From an uncultured Lachnospiraceae bacterium (GTDB lineage: Bacteria > Bacillota > Clostridia > Lachnospirales > Lachnospiraceae), in the NCBI GenBank assembly GCA_947625875.1, contig CANQQG010000017.1:1-42848 (forward strand): a stretch of 42,848 nucleotides of DNA. Direction: 5' to 3'. Shown piece after piece: positions 41,601-42,848 of the stretch (the first letter of the stretch is position 1; each line of letters begins with the position of its first letter). The notes under the pieces were generated by a model. The model made no database searches, was not told the origin of the DNA, and saw only the letters and a program-made list of their open reading frames with translations. A program made the translations under genes and the position numbers.

Positions 41601-42848
41601 TCAAATGATTCTCCTGACTGCGATGATCGTCCTGTATGTAGCAGTCTGCGTTGTAATACCCGTCTTAGAACTCTGCGCCCCGACGATCATGCCGCCTCCC
41701 ATATACAAAGCCACATGCCCGCTGTAACAGATCAGATCCCCCGGCTGCGCTTCGCTGTAACTTACGCCGCGCCCGCAGCTCGCCATTGCCGCAGAACTGT
41801 GTGGGAGCGAATAGCCAAAATGCGCATACACGCTCATGACAAAACCGGAACAGTCCGCGCCGTTTGTCAGGCTCGTCCCGCCCCATACATACGGGTTGCC
41901 GATAAACTGCGTCGCATACGCGATCACATCGCTGCCGGTCACGCCTGATGAGCTGACTGCCGGTGCGCTGTCCGACGAAGACGAAGAGCTGTCCGCCGTT
42001 TCCGGTGCAGGGGAACTGTCCGAAGACGAATTGGCACTGTCCGCCGGGGATGAACTGCCCGCGCTCTGCGGATTGTCCTGCGCCTGCTGCTGCGCCGCCA
42101 CTGCCGCCGCTGCCTTCGCCGCCGCTGCGGCTGCCTGCCGCGCCTCTTCCTCCGCTTTCTTCCGCGCTGCTTCCTCCGCCGCTTTCCGCGCCGCCTCCGC
42201 TTCCGCCGCGGCCTTTTCTTTCTCTTCTTCCTCTTTTATAATCTGATTCTGCTCCTGAATGGTCTCTTTATAGGCCGCCGCCAACTGTTTTGCTTCGCTG
42301 AGCTTCGAATCAAAATCATCCATTGTCGCCTCTTTCGACGCAACCATTTTCTTTAACTCTTTTTCCTGTTCCTGATAATTCTGCTGCATTTCCTGCAGCT
42401 CGGACTGCTCCGCTTCAAGCTGCTCCTTCAGATCCATGACCTGCTGTTTCGTTTCCTTATACGTTTCCAGCTGTCCGCGGTCATAATCATATACTTCATT
42501 GCAGTAATTGATCCTGTTTAACAGATCCGCCATGCTCGTTGCGCCAAGCAGCGCCTCCAAAAGCGATTCGTCTCCATGTTCATACATATAGCGGATGCGT
42601 TTTTTCATCCTGTCGTACTGTTCCGCCTCATCCTTCTTTGCCGCTTTCAGATCTTTATCCGCCCGCCGGATCTCCTTCTCCTTTACATCCAGTTCATCGG
42701 AAAGGATATCCATATTCATCAGCAGGTTTACCAGCTCGGCGTCAAGCGCGTTGATCTCTTTTTGCAGCGTCTCCTGCCTTTTCGTAATGCTGCTGATATC
42801 ATTTGTAACAGACGTCAGGTTATCCTGCGCTTTATTTTTGGCGTCCTG
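41601..42848 (-). CDS. NlpC/P60 cell-wall hydrolase with N-terminal coiled coil (partial)
   Basis: The frame stays open to the window edge, so the start and signal peptide are missing; 415 residues are visible. A CwlO/PcsB-like coiled coil covers about the first 220 residues, then an Ala/Glu-rich helix. A Ser/Ala/Pro linker (about 275-315) follows, and a C-terminal NlpC/P60 domain starts near VIAYATQFIGNPYVWGG. The catalytic Cys is in GADCSGFVMSVY and the His in SGHVALYMG. The third polar residue is not clear in MIVGAQSSKTG, where many relatives have His. The family cuts peptide stems of peptidoglycan in growth or separation, usually outside the membrane. A strong terminator follows. Confidence 0.92.
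   Translation of the reverse strand, partial: QDAKNKAQDNLTSVTNDISSITKRQETLQKEINALDAELVNLLMNMDILSDELDVKEKEIRRADKDLKAAKKDEAEQYDRMKKRIRYMYEHGDESLLEALLGATSMADLLNRINYCNEVYDYDRGQLETYKETKQQVMDLKEQLEAEQSELQEMQQNYQEQEKELKKMVASKEATMDDFDSKLSEAKQLAAAYKETIQEQNQIIKEEEEKEKAAAEAEAARKAAEEAARKKAEEEARQAAAAAAKAAAAVAAQQQAQDNPQSAGSSSPADSANSSSDSSPAPETADSSSSSSDSAPAVSSSGVTGSDVIAYATQFIGNPYVWGGTSLTNGADCSGFVMSVYAHFGYSLPHSSAAMASCGRGVSYSEAQPGDLICYSGHVALYMGGGMIVGAQSSKTGITTQTATYRTIIAVRRII

Overview
The window looks like chromosome of an anaerobic, low-to-mid-GC Gram-positive bacterium of the class Clostridia, most likely a Lachnospiraceae-type gut bacterium. This is inferred from the gene families (DUF4364 regulator, YcxB-like and SEC-C methionine aminopeptidase proteins, CBS/DRTGG-type manganese pyrophosphatase, ATP-dependent PEP carboxykinase, cell-wall-binding repeat proteins), from strong Shine-Dalgarno sites, and from Gram-positive-type promoters. 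It was not tested by a 16S search, because only about 78 bases of 16S are present. Almost everything is on the minus strand; the exceptions are nfo and the malic enzyme/DUF4364 pair.

Layout, from low to high coordinate. (1) 1-943: the 5' end of a 16S rRNA gene with two tandem promoters, preceded by tRNA-Ser(GGA) and tRNA-Ser(TGA) with their own consensus promoter. (2) 954-6825: a tRNA-maturation and housekeeping block, in transcription order YcxB-like protein, tsaE, tsaB, rimI, a small Cys-rich protein, rnz (RNase Z), a membrane-anchored unknown, tsaD and ispD. TsaB, TsaD and TsaE together make the t6A modification of tRNA. (3) 6837-14704: a complete four-gene Wadjet (Jet) anti-plasmid SMC system with the nuclease gene first: jetD, jetA, jetB, jetC. 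(4) 14787-18442: pckA, then nfo on the plus strand, then arcC.

(5) 17510-25368: one apparent operon from a single consensus promoter. It encodes an IspD/TarI-type cytidylyltransferase, an extended SDR, a polysaccharide pyruvyl transferase, a CDP-glycerol glycerophosphotransferase-type polymerase, a secreted metallo-beta-lactamase-fold (MBL) protein with about 20 cell-wall-binding repeats, and finally carbamate kinase. (6) 25374-28273: a second unit with a paralogous secreted MBL/cell-wall-binding protein and a membrane acyltransferase. The two MBL proteins have the same architecture as the pneumococcal teichoic-acid phosphorylcholine esterase Pce/CbpE. I read regions 5-6 as a surface-polymer synthesis and remodelling locus.

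(7) 28299-33477: an HtrA-type membrane serine protease and a large secreted papain-family protease with Ig-like and leucine-rich surface domains. (8) 33510-35351: NAD-type malic enzyme and a DUF4364 regulator, ending in a strong hairpin. (9) 35356-39377: an operon of a tail-anchored protein built from 21 tandem 11-residue repeats, a manganese pyrophosphatase and a flavin reductase. (10) 39391-42848: SEC-C methionine aminopeptidase and a DUF4422 glycosyltransferase-like protein, a strong terminator, and an NlpC/P60 cell-wall hydrolase cut by the window end.

The strongest candidates for new biology are the jetD-first Wadjet operon with a hairpin leader, the paired Pce-like enzymes flanking a polymer locus with a carbamate kinase in the operon, and the hendecad-repeat tail-anchored protein next to the pyrophosphatase. 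No CRISPR array, insertion sequence, transposase or prophage gene was seen. All promoters and terminators were found by eye.
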